Notes: generated from the letters alone by a model not told the origin. Positions 25,733 through 37,954 are shown, counted from the first letter of the stretch. The stretch: 64,000 nt of DNA from Misgurnus anguillicaudatus (GCF_027580225.2 NC_073351.2:1837001-1901000); one strand, 5' to 3'. Translations and numbers: made by a program.

Positions 25733-26915
25733 TATTTACGATTGCTTATACACTTAAATTCAAAACTAACACACAGTTAGTGAAACTTGACACTCAAATA
25801 TCAAAACCTGCACAAATATGAGCACGTTCTCAAAACACTCCACACAACACAGGATGATGTGGAGAAAGAAGACGGGGACCAAATGGTTGACCATGTTGTA
25901 ACCATGGGTTGACACTGAGAGTGGCTGGACAGAGAGTTCAGCAGATATACTGTTGCTACAGTCATTTCAACAAGAGCACATGTATAAAATTATTCTGCAG
26001 TACAAGATAGCCTACCATATGACCTCCATCAGTAATATTTGCTACCATTCACTGTGTTCCCTGTTTGAATTTATTGTGTGCTGCCCTGTGACATTGACCA
26101 TAAAATGTGTTTTGATTGATCTAAATAAGGTCGAGAACATAGAGAAGGAAGGGGTCCCATATTCACAGAGGAACATGAGAGATCTATCATAAACATGGTT
26201 TTAGACAAATATTCTGGAAGACCACACTGTTTTCAATAATGTCCGTCAGGTCTCTCTGGTCAACACTGGGGCGAATCCTTACAGTAAAAAACATCACATG
26301 CAGATGAAACAACTGTACCGTTTGAAAGAAATTCTGAAGGAGTAAAAGACCTAAGCTATGAATATGTGGAGGTAAGTAATGTACACTTCAAGTATTGTGC
26401 ACTGCACCCAGAACATTTTTACATGTCGTCTTTCTTTTTTTCAGAGAGTTTTGCTGATCGATAAGGATCCAGTCCCACATGAATTTATCTTCATAGATGA
26501 GGCTGGGTTTAACCTGACTAAAGTAAGAAGAAGAGGAAGAAGAAACATCATTGGTCACAGAGCTATTTTGAATGTCCCATGCAGGCCAACTAACTGCTAT
26601 GCCAAGTTAGTTCCTTACAACACTGAACACATTCTCACATGTTTAGACAAACTACACAACATTATCACAGCAGGAGAACAAATGGATGCAGAACAAATGA
26701 GATCCATTATCATCTGTGACAATGTATCTTTCCACAAGGTTTACGATTTCCAGCCCTGGGTTATGTAAAATTATTGTAAAGTTTTAAATGAAGTGATTAA
26801 TTTAGCAAAATATCCAAGATGTTCTGCTAATTGTGTGTGTGGATGTGTAAACTGTGTAGTGTTTTGAGAAAATTAGCCTTCTTTCTAAAATCTATGCAAT
26901 CGTAAAAAAATTATA
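25733..26915 (+). mobile_element. IS630/Tc1-superfamily DNA transposon relic
   Basis: The ends are imperfect inverted copies: TTTACGATTGCTTATACA near 25735 and, on the minus strand, TTTTTTACGATTGCATAGAT near 26912; both are followed inward by TTCTCAAAACACT words. The interior holds a decayed IS630-like transposase gene with an intron. The copy is old: stops and indels are frequent in the 5' coding part and the end of the catalytic domain is missing. Confidence 0.72.
26445..26768 (+). pseudogene. IS630-type DDE transposase, partial exon
   Basis: The translation contains HEFIFIDEAGFNLTK, holding the first catalytic aspartate, then RRRGRRNIIGHRAILNVP, then PYNTEHILTCLDKLHN, and IIICDNVSFHK with the second aspartate. 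This order is that of the IS630-like endonuclease family spread through fish genomes. Upstream in another frame, about 26290-26371, come KQLYR and YEYVE segments of the preceding region. An intron-like gap at 26372-26444 starts GTAAGT and ends in a T-rich TTTCAG, joining YEYVE to RVL. The third catalytic acid region is absent. It is non-functional. Confidence 0.75.
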
Positions 26916-27306
26916 GTAAGGAAAAAACTGTTAGTGTAAACAAGTTCTCATACATGCTTTTATTAAGAAACTTTGCTTGGCAGAAAAAATAAAACAGTTT
27001 TGGTTTCTTGTTGGTATCGCTGTTGTTGGTAACCCTATACAGTAGCCTACGACATAGCATGATGCGCACCTCTCATAAAATGTTCTGGGTCAATGTTATG
27101 CAGATGGCAAACGCTGTGATTGGTCTGCTTGAACCCCCTCCCGTCAGTTTAAAAAGATCTGCGTCGCATTTCCCTTACACGGATTTTCACTTACGATGGT
27201 AAAAACAAAGATTGGCCAATTTAAGATGTGCTATTTAACTCAAACTGCAACAATAGTCCCTGTTTATTTACCTCCATCACAGCTGGTCTTCTTAAATAAA
27301 ATCTTT
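26916..27306. other. Intergenic DNA
   Basis: No exon was recognised. Fragments such as AACGCTGTGATTGGTCTGCT near 27111 recur in fish DNA repeats, but no boundaries could be set. Confidence 0.35.
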
Positions 27307-28423
27307 TTAAAGGTGCCCTTCCTCTGTCGTTTTTATTATTTTATACTGTTGTCTGAGGTCTACTCGTGACGCTTGCATGATTTTTACATCCAAAAACATC
27401 AAAAGCAATAAGTAATAGGCCATTTTGTACCCTGGTTTTGAGGCTGGTTAGAGAAATTATCCGTTTTAATGGGCGGGCCGCATTGACGACTTGGAAGTAA
27501 ACGCCCACTGCTATGATTGGATAACAGTTTTTTGTAGTCAAACTAACTTTCAATACTTATTTAATCTCATGTGTAATCAGTTTAATGTTAAGTGAGTGTC
27601 TTTCTTACACACACATATTTTATCATAAACCCTTTTGACACACACACACACGTGTCTTTTATCGTAAACCCACGCACAAACACACACACACACACACACA
27701 CACACGTGTCTTTTATCGTAAACCCTTTCGATGCGCGTGTAGCAGCGGGCGCACGCACAAACACACACACACACACATGTGTATTTACATAAACCCTTTC
27801 AACGTGCATGTAACGAACGCACAAACACACACGTGTCTTTTATCATAAACCCTTTTGACGCGTGTGCATCATGAATTTGCGTGAATCGCGTCCCTCTGAA
27901 GAGAAGTCCCACCGCAACTGATAGTGACACATAGTACTAAAGTGTTTTACTCACATTCATTCTGTCCGGATCCAATATTGATGGAGGAGCATTGCTTTTT
28001 AATCGCAGTCTCTCTTCAAATCCAGCGTTCTTCTGAACATCCAAATATGGATCAACTGTTATGATTCCCTCATTTAATAGGAATGATGTTTCTCGACAAA
28101 AACAATGGCCCGAATACAGTACGGTTGACGTTTAGCCATCCTAGCTGTAACTTGTTATGAAAACTAACTTAACTACATGTATTATGTGGGCGCGGTCTCA
28201 AGTTGAAGAGCTCATGAATATTAATGACCTCGATCAGTTCCACGTCACACTGATAAGCTTTTCTAACTGACCCGATTTCTCCGCTTATTTCTTATCAGTG
28301 GCTAGAGTTGACAGAGGAGGTGGAAGTTAATTTTCACATTCACAACACAACACAAACACATATGGACCTAACACATATAAAAAATACAAGTAAAAACGGT
28401 TTTATGTGGAAGGGCCTCTTTAA
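27307..28423. mobile_element. TTAA-flanked non-autonomous DNA transposon
   Basis: TTAA followed by AGGTGCCCTTCC at the left mirrors GGAAGGGCCTCT followed by TTAA at the right, so the terminal inverted repeat is about 13 bp within a duplicated TTAA target. TTAA targets are used by piggyBac and Kolobok elements; the family cannot be chosen without a transposase. The interior has no transposase and carries a tandem array at 27596-27860. Confidence 0.8.
27596..27860. repeat. Irregular tandem array with CA runs
   Basis: About five units share CGTGTCTTTTATCGTAAACC followed by a CCTTT/CGACGCG-like word and a CA run of varying length. Related words (TCTTTTATCATAAACCCTTT) also occur inside the arms of the hAT element at 29078-29537, so the array and that element share ancestry. 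Confidence 0.8.
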
Positions 28424-29077
28424 ATCCTTCTTTTAAACGAAGGCAGATTAATGCAGACAATATTGTCATTAGATGTTGTGTCTTTACCTCAGATAGACAA
28501 CGTATTGTTACAGTTTTATTTCTGTTCTAGAGATTGATCTTGCGCTCTTTTATTACACTTTGGTTAACGCGATCTGACACACACGCACGCAAGCACACAC
28601 TCAGTAAAGTTGCCTAATCACAGACCAGTACGATGCAACAAAGTTGACCAAGCCACAGAATATACCGGATTATCTAAGCATCATATCCACGCAAAGGCTG
28701 CTCAAATGCGGCACAAAATTTTGTACAGTCTATCATGCAGACTTTCAAACAGCAAACATGGAAAACAATAAAAAGCACGACTTACACAGCATCCAGCTAA
28801 CGTTAGCCAACTCTATTTGCCATAAGTGCTGGAAAAGCACACAGACTGTAAACTAGACTTCAATCACTTCCTGCTGCCCAATCTGGTCCAAACTCCTTAA
28901 TCCTTTATTTATTCTTCAACTGAACGCCTTGTAAAGGGTAATTTTGTAAAGATAAAATCATATTTTCTTTCACTGATCAGTACTGTAATTATCTGTTACA
29001 TGGCAGTCTGCAACGCGGTTATGAGACTCTAAGAACGATCCTATCACATGACATATAAAACAATATTGATTTGCTAA
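28424..29077. other. Intergenic DNA, nothing assigned
   Basis: No exon was recognised. The last eight bases (TTTGCTAA, 29070-29077) are the left target duplication of the next element. Confidence 0.5.
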
Positions 29078-29537
29078 CAGTGACGGCTCGTGACTGCTCA
29101 TCCAAGGGGCGCTACTTCAAAACAAAGTGTTCGGAGTGTCATGGGTGTGGTTCCCTTTCCAAAATATGTGTTCTGCATGTCAAGAGATCCTGTATGCATC
29201 ACGTGTTTTGTCAAAATAAGTGCCAGCTGCACACCGTTTATGATAAAAGAGACGCTCACGTTCACAAAATACATGCAAGACACTCCTTTAACAGTAAACT
29301 TTTATTATGCGTGAGATTATGCGAGTATCTGGAAAATGCGAGCGTCTCTTTTATCATAAACCCTTTAGACGCATCTGCAGCAAGCACTTATTTTGGCATG
29401 ACATGTGATGCACACAGGATCTCTCAAAGCACAGAACACATATTTTGAAAAAAGGAACCACACACATTATGGGCTACACACGTTGTGATGAACTTCGCAT
29501 AAGCGCCCTAGAAAAAATAAGTCACCGGCCACCGCTG
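29078..29537. mobile_element. Fold-back hAT-type element with perfect 8-bp target duplication
   Basis: The element starts CAGTGACGGCTCGTGAC and ends GTCACCGGCCACCGCTG. The perfect 8-bp duplication TTTGCTAA lies at 29070-29077 and 29538-29545. The two arms, about 190 bp each, are inverted copies almost to the middle (CCAAAATATGTGTTCTGCAT in the left arm pairs with the segment around 29430 in the right), leaving only a short spacer near 29270-29335. CAG ends and an 8-bp duplication are hAT hallmarks. It has no transposase and was mobilised in trans. Confidence 0.92.
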
Positions 29538-29569
29538 TTTGCTAACAACAAAAGTGGGAGGGTTTGAGG

Positions 29570-31477
29570 CAGAGATGCTCACAAGTCTCTGAGCTCGAGT
29601 CTGAGTCAAGTCTGAAGTCTTTGAGCTCGAGTCCAAGACAGTCTGAAGTCTCTGGGCTCGAGTCCAAGTCAAGTCTCAAGTCTCGTTGTAACAAATAAAA
29701 CTCTAATAACAAAGAAATTATAAACATTTATAAAAAAATACAAAGTTGCACATTAAGTAAGGTCTAAAATAAGCATTAGGTACAGAAATTAAATTAAATG
29801 GATAATAACACTGTCGTTATTGTACAAACTAAATATTATTATTATTATTTTTAGAGCAAAAGAAGTCATTTTCTGTTTGTCTTGGGTTGTTTGATTAACA
29901 TAAATGACACAGACTTCAGTAGGTTAATTGAGGTTACTGTCTCTTTAAGAACAAATAAGTCCAGACTGGTTTCTGACTGGTTTCTTAAGACATAAACAAA
30001 AATGTTTTTATTAGAAAAAGAATACTGTGAGATCCTTTTGTGTGTGCCCTGTTAAGAAAAGAAAGATTTTATGTTGGCTTAACTTTTGAAACACTTCTCT
30101 CTGTATGTGCACTACTGAGGGCACTTAAACGCATGCTCAAACATAGGCGGAGGGCGAATTCCAAACAGTGCTTCAGGAAGAAGATGCAGCAGTCGCTTCA
30201 CATATAAACGTTACGTTGTTTTTCATTGCTCTATTCAGCAAATGTATGTTAATGGACTACAGTATGACACAAAGTAGCGCAACTCTGGACCTGCACACTC
30301 AAAAAAATATTTTTGCACCTTGTCTAATTTACTTAAATGAAACAAGTTAACACAACACATTTTTTTAATTTTTTTGTCTCAACCTATTTTTATAATTTTC
30401 AATCTGCTTAAATTAAAAAAAATTACATGAACTTAATCATTTTATATTGGGACCACATTAATGATTTTTGTTGCTATTACTTACTGGGCCGTGAATCTGT
30501 ATTTCCCAGCATGCTTTGCATGCAACTGCCTTTGGAGAGTAATTTTTTTAATTAATTGTTATTTTATGCATTTTAAGGTAAAGAGAAAGACTTTAGTGTT
30601 TAATGTTGGTTTATCTTATTGATTTAGAAGAGTTTGTGTTATATTTTTACAAATTGTTTGGTTACCATCGTGCAGAAGAGTGGCACTTGTGGTTAAGTTG
30701 TAGATGTGACGTATGTATTTCTTTAACTGTGTTAATGCCTGTTTGAAGATCAAACTCTTCTCACATGTTCATCCAATGTGTCATTAGCATGCTAACGTGT
30801 GCTTATGCTAATTATTATTATATAGAAACTGCCAATTGGGATAACTAGACTTTTATGCTTGAATGAACTTGTTTTGTCTTTGTTGAACAGACCAGAATTA
30901 ATTGCGTGGAAAAGTTTTCCTTAACTGAATTAAGTTTTTTGAACAAGATATTGAAAATATATTTATTAAGTTGGTGCAACAAAAGATCAGATTATTTGTT
31001 TAAATTAACTTATTGTATTCTTGTTGTACAAGCCTAAACTAATTTCGTGGAAAAGTTTTTCTTAATTCAATTATGTTGAATGAACCAACAATTTTTTTGA
31101 GTGCTGGAGCACTTGACCACCTTTTTGCGGTTAAAATGTTTAACCATTTAAACAATTGCAAGCCTTAGAACCACGTTAATGATAAACTTTCCCTATTTGA
31201 ATTGCATATTAATCCGCGAATCGCATGCGAGCCGCACCGCGGATCCTTCACAGCACTACCCAAAGCTTCAGATGAATGGCAAAGCAGCGGCTGGTGCAGT
31301 CGACATGTATGTTCGTGGCCGTTTCCTAAAAATAAACATTGTTCACGAGTCGCGCGGCTCGAGTCCGAGTCGAGTCTGAAGTCTTTGAGGACGAGTCTCA
31401 AGTCGAGTCTGAAGTCACTGTGTGTGCGACTTAAGTCGCACTGAAGTCCGAGTCTCGAACTCGAGTCCCCATCTCTG
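29570..31477. mobile_element. Non-autonomous hAT-type element with GAGTC-rich ends
   Basis: The element starts CAGAGATGCTCACAAGTC and ends GAGTCCCCATCTCTG. The flanking 8-mers GTTTGAGG (29562-29569) and GTTTGGGG (31478-31485) differ at one base, as expected of an aged hAT duplication. Both ends carry arrays of AAGTCTGAAGTCTTTGAG and CTCGAGTC-type words over about 130 bp, candidate subterminal transposase-binding repeats. The interior holds a second, nested element (30296-31103) and no transposase. Confidence 0.88.
30296..31103. mobile_element. Nested AT-rich element with CACTCAAAAAAAT ends
   Basis: CACTCAAAAAAAT at the left mirrors ATTTTTTTGAGTG at the right. The interior shares GGTTACCATCGTGCAGAAGA-like words with 50790-50830, so it belongs to the same broad group as the composite elements at 46632-51066 and 59123-62449. 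It lies within the hAT element, so it is the later insertion. No clear target duplication was found. Confidence 0.7.
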
Positions 31478-31485
31478 GTTTGGGG

Positions 31486-32695
31486 TGCATCCCAAGGCAG
31501 ATCTGAAACAAGCCAATTAGAGCTCAGCCCAAGTCACATGCTTTTAACAAATTTACTGACCTACATACACACTCGTTTGGGTGGCACCCTAGACACAAAC
31601 ACATGAGACACACACACAATGAATAAATTTTTTAATAAATTATAACTTGACTAACAGTGAAATAGTTCAACTAAATGATTTTATTTTGTATTAATTTGCA
31701 CTATATATATAACTTTTTGGTAACATGTTAAAGTAGTTTTCTTCTCTGACCAACTTTAGCGGGGCAGCGCCCCTATTGACCAGCTGCCACTGCAAGCTAA
31801 TATAACATATGTAATAAATAAATATTAAATATTAATAGAATGTGCTTTGGTGGGCAACTTACGGACTCTATTAACCATGAACTGACATGAATAACTGTAT
31901 TGACATAAACCATGAACTAACATGAATAACTGTATTGACATAAACAAACATTATCAAAGATTAATTTAAATAACTTTTTTGCAACAACAATTATAAATCT
32001 CCCACAGCATTGGGTTTCCCACAGTTTGGTGAGTCATTGGCAATGCTCATTAGGGCGTATTGCCGCTCGGTTCTTGCCATCTCGCTCTTGGCGATCTATG
32101 TGTCACACAATGCCAGTTTGCATGACTGAGACCCCCTGTGAGCAGGAAACGCTTGCAGCTCTTTTTCCCACCCTGCTCTTCCGCAGCAGAGCACACGGGC
32201 ATTATGGGCCGTGTTGCATTACCCTGCCGAGGCATTCCTCAAATTTTCATTCCCAACCCTTCAGTTATTGGTTCCCACAGAGCATGGGGAAATGCCCTCA
32301 GGTTCAAAACTATTTGTGCAGAATCTGCTTGACTATCATGTTGTCAAGCTTATTTGTAGCAAAAGAATCCATGCCACAATAGGAAATTACAGCACTAACC
32401 CCAAAGCTAAATGCACTTTCATCTCTCAGATAACGTCATCATGTTCAGTTCGTGGTTAGTCTGTAGGTGGCTCGTTTAAAATAACTGTAAAAGCCAGTTT
32501 TCAGCTCCAAAGGTTCACTGACACTAACCAACTTGGAGTTGGTGCTCACACATATGTACTTATTAATATTCCCCTCAACATAAAGAAACAAGAGAGCGCA
32601 AAAGAGAGAAGCCACCAGATTATACAAATACAAAACGCATGCAAGACTGGTTCCCAATACTGTATGTACTCATCAAACTTGAATCACACTCTCTT

Positions 32696-32698
<3 letters not shown>
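31486..32698. other. Intergenic DNA, nothing assigned
   Basis: No exon was recognised. The short open frames around 32026-32460 overlap each other on both strands and show no domain. Confidence 0.45.

Positions 32699-32737
<39 letters not shown>
32699..32737. repeat. (TC)n microsatellite
   Basis: A pure TC run of about 39 bp. Confidence 0.97.
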
Positions 32738-32739
<2 letters not shown>

Positions 32740-32744
32740 GTTTG

Positions 32745-33110
32745 TTAATTGATGCACAGTGTATACCCAAGGATGGAGTTTTGTTTTATTCCAGGAAGCT
32801 TTGAGAGAACACAAATGCCAACATAAGAGGAAGACCCTGCCGACTGCCATGTGTGCAGATCCAAAGGTCCACAGCAGCCCATGTCTGCCCACCACTGGCT
32901 CTCTTCAGTGCGTGCGAGAGAAAATGCCAATTTTATAGTGGTTTCTCTGGTATTCTAGCCAGAGGATAGATTGCAATGATACTTAGTGTTTTCTCTCCGT
33001 GCCACTCAATTATCATTAGAGTAGAGAGAAGAATTTTGACAGAAAGCAGCCGCAGAGAATTCTGCTAGAAGAATGGCGACCATGAGAACATCGACCCCTA
33101 TTATACTGAG
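32745..33110. promoter_or_regulatory. Candidate conserved non-coding block
   Basis: Unique, mixed-composition sequence bordered by a TC run and AT-rich DNA. It includes GGATAGATTGCAATGATA and CACTCAATTATCATTAGAG, with homeodomain-type ATTA/TAAT cores. No second copy was seen in the window and there is no sustained coding frame. It lies 6 kb upstream of foxf1. The enhancer role is inference from composition; conservation was not tested. Confidence 0.3.
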
Positions 33111-33683
33111 CAGCAATTCCTGTTTTTATATATAATACCTGGCTAAGAACATAATTTAGAAGAGTTAAAAAAATGCATACACATACACAAAAACCTTGTT
33201 CTCCTGTCTCAATTGAAGATTTAAAAATATATATATTTTTATTATTACATTTTTAATCAAAGCTAAAACATATTTAGACAGAGCTTCATAGTTGCACCAA
33301 TAAATAAAAGTCGATTACATTTTTAGGTCATTATACTGCATATACATTCAGACATGGATTTTTAAAAAATGGAACAAACCATTCACATTACATATCAAAT
33401 TATAATAATATTATTGTATATTGTTAAAAACTATTGATTACAACTTTAAATGTAGAATGTAAAAACCATTAATTTAAGTATTTAATGTCACACTGTTATA
33501 TTAGAACTTTAAGCAATTGAATGAACTAATTCCATAAAATTATGTACTTTGAAAAGACTTGGAGATGCAATCTGTAAAAGCTGGTGTATATTAAACTATA
33601 TTAATTAAGCTGTTCATAAATAAGTTATTATATATTATGTGTCTTTAAGCATTCAAAAGGACAAAGCAAAGCTTTTTTATTTT

Positions 33684-33800
33684 ACATTACATCTCCTTTA
33701 ATCCAAAGCGACTTGTGCATTTAAGCTATATTTGTATCAGTATGTGTGTCCCGTGGGATCCAACCCACAGTTGTGATGCAATGCTTTACCAACTGAACAA
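33684..33800 (-). mobile_element. tRNA-derived SINE fragment, minus strand
   Basis: Read on the minus strand it ends in AAGTCGCTTTGGAT, the same 3' motif as the SINE at 13751-13920. Before that lies GTGGGTTGGATCCCACGGG, a decayed box B region, and further upstream GTTCAGTTGGTAAAGCATTG, a tRNA-like head with box A similarity. Confidence 0.75.
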
Positions 33801-36800
33801 GAAGAACAGAATATGCATGCACCGCGTAAAATCAGTTTTTATGTTTTGTATGTATTTATTTATTTATTTATTTGACAGTTGTTGTGCTGTGTTGTTTCAG
33901 TCTTCTATGAGTTTATGAGCGACTGTCATATCATCATCATATCATCACTTCCTGTCAAACCCAACAGTAAAAGGGGTGAACACACATAAACACAAACATG
34001 AATGGACACACACAAACGCACGCACACACATTTCACTTTTGACCTAACTAAATAAACCAGCGGTTAGATTAGATCTGTTGCGGACTGATGCTGAACTTGT
34101 TTAAATACTCCTCACAAAATCTTTTCCTGTATAAACGAAAGCAGGTAGGCTACTGTACAACACACGCATGCATTATTAAGTAAGAATTAAAATTGTTATT
34201 GTTGACCGCTGAAACATTAAATATTAAAACAAGCTAAAATAACATTTAATAGTATTGTATTGTATTGGATCCCCATCATAAACTCTTAAACACGGACTGT
34301 TTGAAGGTCAGTGTGGGTGAACATCCACACATCCCAATGCGCGTTTCGGACTGTTTTAAATGCTATAGGCTAAACAAACTGCACTTTCATGTTTTTTTTC
34401 CATCCAAAAATGAATGTCTTAATGCCTTATATACATCTGCATTCACCCTTTTAAATATCAGTAGATGATTAGACCAGGAATATGGGGCAAGTGGCCATTG
34501 TAGCCTTCAGCTAAACTTAAACAGTCAAACTGTCTTATCATCTGAAACTGTAACATAGCAATTATACCATAAAAATCAATTCTCTCCAACCAAACAAAAC
34601 GGCATTCAATAACAGAAAGCTTCAAACCTGTATGAGTCCTCTATACGAGATATATATTGCTTATGATGCTTTAGGGAGCAGCTAACTCTCCTAGAGGGCC
34701 ATTGACAAGTTTTCGCCGGCAAATTAAAAAGCCATCCGCCATGATTTTGTTGATTACAGCACTGCCTCAAATCAATGAAGGCAATCAGAGTTGTATGTGT
34801 AATCCCATCCTTACCCATTCACATAAACAGCAGTTCAACAAAAATATACGCGCCCACCTACATGGAGAGTGAAAGTGATGAGGACTGGGTGCCTACACCA
34901 TATCCAGACTGTTTTTAATTACATGACAATGCTATATGATTGCAGTGACGCGTGCAACAAACACTTTAGGAGCTTGACTCATGTGAATCGTAGGACAGCA
35001 AGATTAAAGATTAAATTAAAAACTTCTTTATTCAAAGTCTAGGCTATATTAGTTATGCTAATGGTTGTCTCATGACTGTTGTTACACTTCTAAAATAAAG
35101 GTTCCCAATTTTTGTAGAACCTTTAACAGACCCTTTAAATTGCAGAAATTATTATTCTGGTGGATCAAGTTGAACTTTTAGAAGGAAAGTAAATTAATAT
35201 TAGTCTTCTTTTTAATTGAAAGATTCGCTGCGGAACCAAATTTTAGGTTATCGGTGAAACGTGTACAAACGTACTCCCACACATAAAGGTACAAGAGGTT
35301 TCAAAAAGTAGGCTACACCTTTCATGTATATACAGTAAAGAATGCATATTCGTACCTCAAATTTACATGTTGGTACCATACAGATATCTGTCTAGATATT
35401 TATGAACCATTTTTCTTCAAGTGTCGAGCCTACCTGTTAAAAAGGTGCAACGAGAAACCCTTTTAATCATATTTTAAGTGTGCATGTTTCGCAAGTTAAC
35501 CTAGCACCTTATTCATGTAAATTAACTGGTTTAATTTAAGTCAAATTATGACGTAACATGACAATAAAACATGACTATGGGTTACACCAGTCCAGCACCA
35601 ACATATCTAGCGGGTATTTAAAAAATGACGATACAATTAAGCTTAATTAATTAAGAAATTACAATGAAAGAAGAAAAGAAAATAATATTTGCACTTAAAC
35701 TTCTTAATGCGGCAATACCACAGCCATAGCATCTTGTTTGGTGATATTTTAAAATCTAAAAAGAGTTCATTCTTTACGGATGAAGACGTGAGTATCCCAT
35801 TTATTAAAATACATAATTACATTAAACAGTACACAATGTTATAGACCTGACAGACAAAGAGATACAGTAGATCGTGTCAGATATTATAATAGAGTTCAAC
35901 ACTTGCTTTGTTTTACTTCCATAAACCAGTTCTAAAATAAAATAAAATAAAATTATATAAATTATATAAAATAAAATAAAATAAAATAACAAAAGGAATA
36001 TAAAATATCGTTTTCTACAACGCAAATGGGTAAGTTGGATTATGAAGGCTAACATTGAACTTATAGAACTACATGCAGCCAAAACCCTTGACGGATCTGT
36101 CTGTCACGCTTCCTTTCAAACAATTCAAGTCCAGCCTTTAAGTGAAGCTCCGGAGTTCACTGTGCGCCAGAATTAGACCTCTGTTTTCACAACGAAAAGT
36201 TAAAAATAGTCGTCATAACACTGACAGGTAGGCGTGGATTCATGATGGACTCACGATGGATTCATGATGTAAAAAAATAAATATCACAGATAAATTGTGA
36301 ACATCATTGTGCCCATATTACATTTTTGCATTAAGAAGCTTTGTTATTATTTGCGACATATAATAGCACTATACAGAATTAAATTATATGTGTGCAATAT
36401 GCTTACGATGCAGGCTATTTAATTCAATCTACTTTATTCAAGTTACTTGGAAAAAATACTTGAACAATGCAGGGGCCTATTTGATGCACTATTTATTCTT
36501 TCCGTGCGTTTAAAATGTGTCTGATTATACGGACTATATTTTTCTGTCAATATTTTTTTATACAGGTAAAATTAAAATAAAGAATAATGCATCTTGTTTA
36601 ATGTTCTGGACTAATGTAAATAAAAGCTTGTGGTGTCGGTGATCTATTACATAATGCAAAATGAGGCATGTCCTGGAGATGGAACAATGTGTCTTTCCTC
36701 TCCATAAGTGTAAAATATTTTACTGAAAGACGTCATGGAAAACACGTTAACAATAAAAACATAGGACAAAGAAAAATATGTCAAATTTTTAATAATAATA

Positions 36801-36989
36801 ATATAATTCGAGGTGTAACCAAATTGTTGACCACACAGACGAGGTGGAAATAAAGTACTTTATATTTTATAAATATTGGAAGAATTAAAAAAAAAAATTC
36901 AAATACGTTTTACTTTAAACCATTTTACACTTTACTTTAAAACACCTATTTTCAGTATTTTTCTTTAAAAGGATCTCTCATGGAGATAT
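33801..36989. other. foxf1 upstream flank, repeat-poor
   Basis: No exon was recognised. There is an (AAAAT)n run at 35933-35989. Short GGTTCC/GGAACC-type palindromic words near 35095-35140 may be a MITE remnant. The rest is AT-rich single-copy-looking DNA. Confidence 0.5.
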
Positions 36990-37490
36990 CAGATGTGATT
37001 AATGCGGTTATTTAAAAACAAGTTGCTTTTTTGCACATTCTCGGCGGCTGAATCTGTGGGTTACTGTAAAATTTAAATGCGTGAATCATACACATACACC
37101 TCTTTTGAGATGTGACGCTGAACATGCCCTATTCGCCATGTTTTACATCACAGATCGATGAAAAACGTCATGCTATGAGGACATGAGAATGCATTTCTTA
37201 AAATTATGTTTAGAAGGGATGCCATTAGCGAAAGTGTGCGAGGTGGGTAGTATAAGAGGTGTGTTGAAGCTAAAGGTCCCCTAAAATTGAACTCATCAAC
37301 CATAATTAAATGCAGAAGGAACGAGCACGCTGGGTGGTCCATAGCGCTAAAAAAAGTATGGGCCCCTTTCCAAGCATTAAAAACAATACCTCTATCAATA
37401 TACATTCCTGCTTTTAGCGGCACCAGGGTCTAAAGCTTCAGGGTATTAGTTGATAGTGGAGATTATGTATGCCTGATTTTGTATCGCTTC
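36990..37490. promoter_or_regulatory. Candidate conserved block about 2 kb upstream of foxf1
   Basis: This is the strongest-looking non-coding block near foxf1: about 500 bp with few simple repeats and many recognisable factor-type words, such as GATGTGATTAATGCGG, CATAATTAAATGCAG and GGTATTAGTTGATAGTGG. In mammals the lncRNA FENDRR starts divergently just upstream of FOXF1, so enhancer, promoter or lncRNA exon are all possible. The 91-residue minus-strand open frame here (37148-37423) has no recognised domain. Function is inferred only. Confidence 0.4.
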
Positions 37491-37954
37491 TACGACAAGG
37501 TTTCTGCCCATACAGTTAATCCAAAAAAGAAAAACCCACAGCATTCCTCACAACATTCTTCTAGCTTACACATTTACTGACTAGCATCTGAGCTTTTATG
37601 CAAGTTTTACATGACTCGAAATGTCGCTTGAAGTACTATTACTTTCCTACCTTACTTTCCTTGTCCTACAAATAACTTCTGTGCAATGGTCACTCACATC
37701 ATGTGTATCCTATCGCATAGATTGAAAGACATACACATTTAGAATGAAAAAGCATTAAATTATCGTAAAATATCATACCTCTGAAAAATGAAGCCAGCCC
37801 GCGAAACATTAACTGACCAGGACCAAGAGACCAGGAATAAAGCAAAGACAGTACGGAGAATATTATAAAGCAACATCTCTCATCGCAATGTTTTGTTCAT
37901 TCTGATGCGTATTGGACAATTTACTCGTGTGTTATTTGGATTAAATATGACACT

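Noticed and set aside
27577..27860. CRISPR-like array of repeated words and spacers
   Set aside because: Unit lengths are irregular, spacers are CA runs, and the DNA is vertebrate; it is a tandem array in a transposon.
32026..32460. Cluster of overlapping open frames on both strands
   Set aside because: No conserved motif in any frame; looks like GC-balanced non-coding DNA.
37148..37423. 91-residue minus-strand open frame upstream of foxf1
   Set aside because: No domain, no family match recalled; more likely part of a non-coding block.
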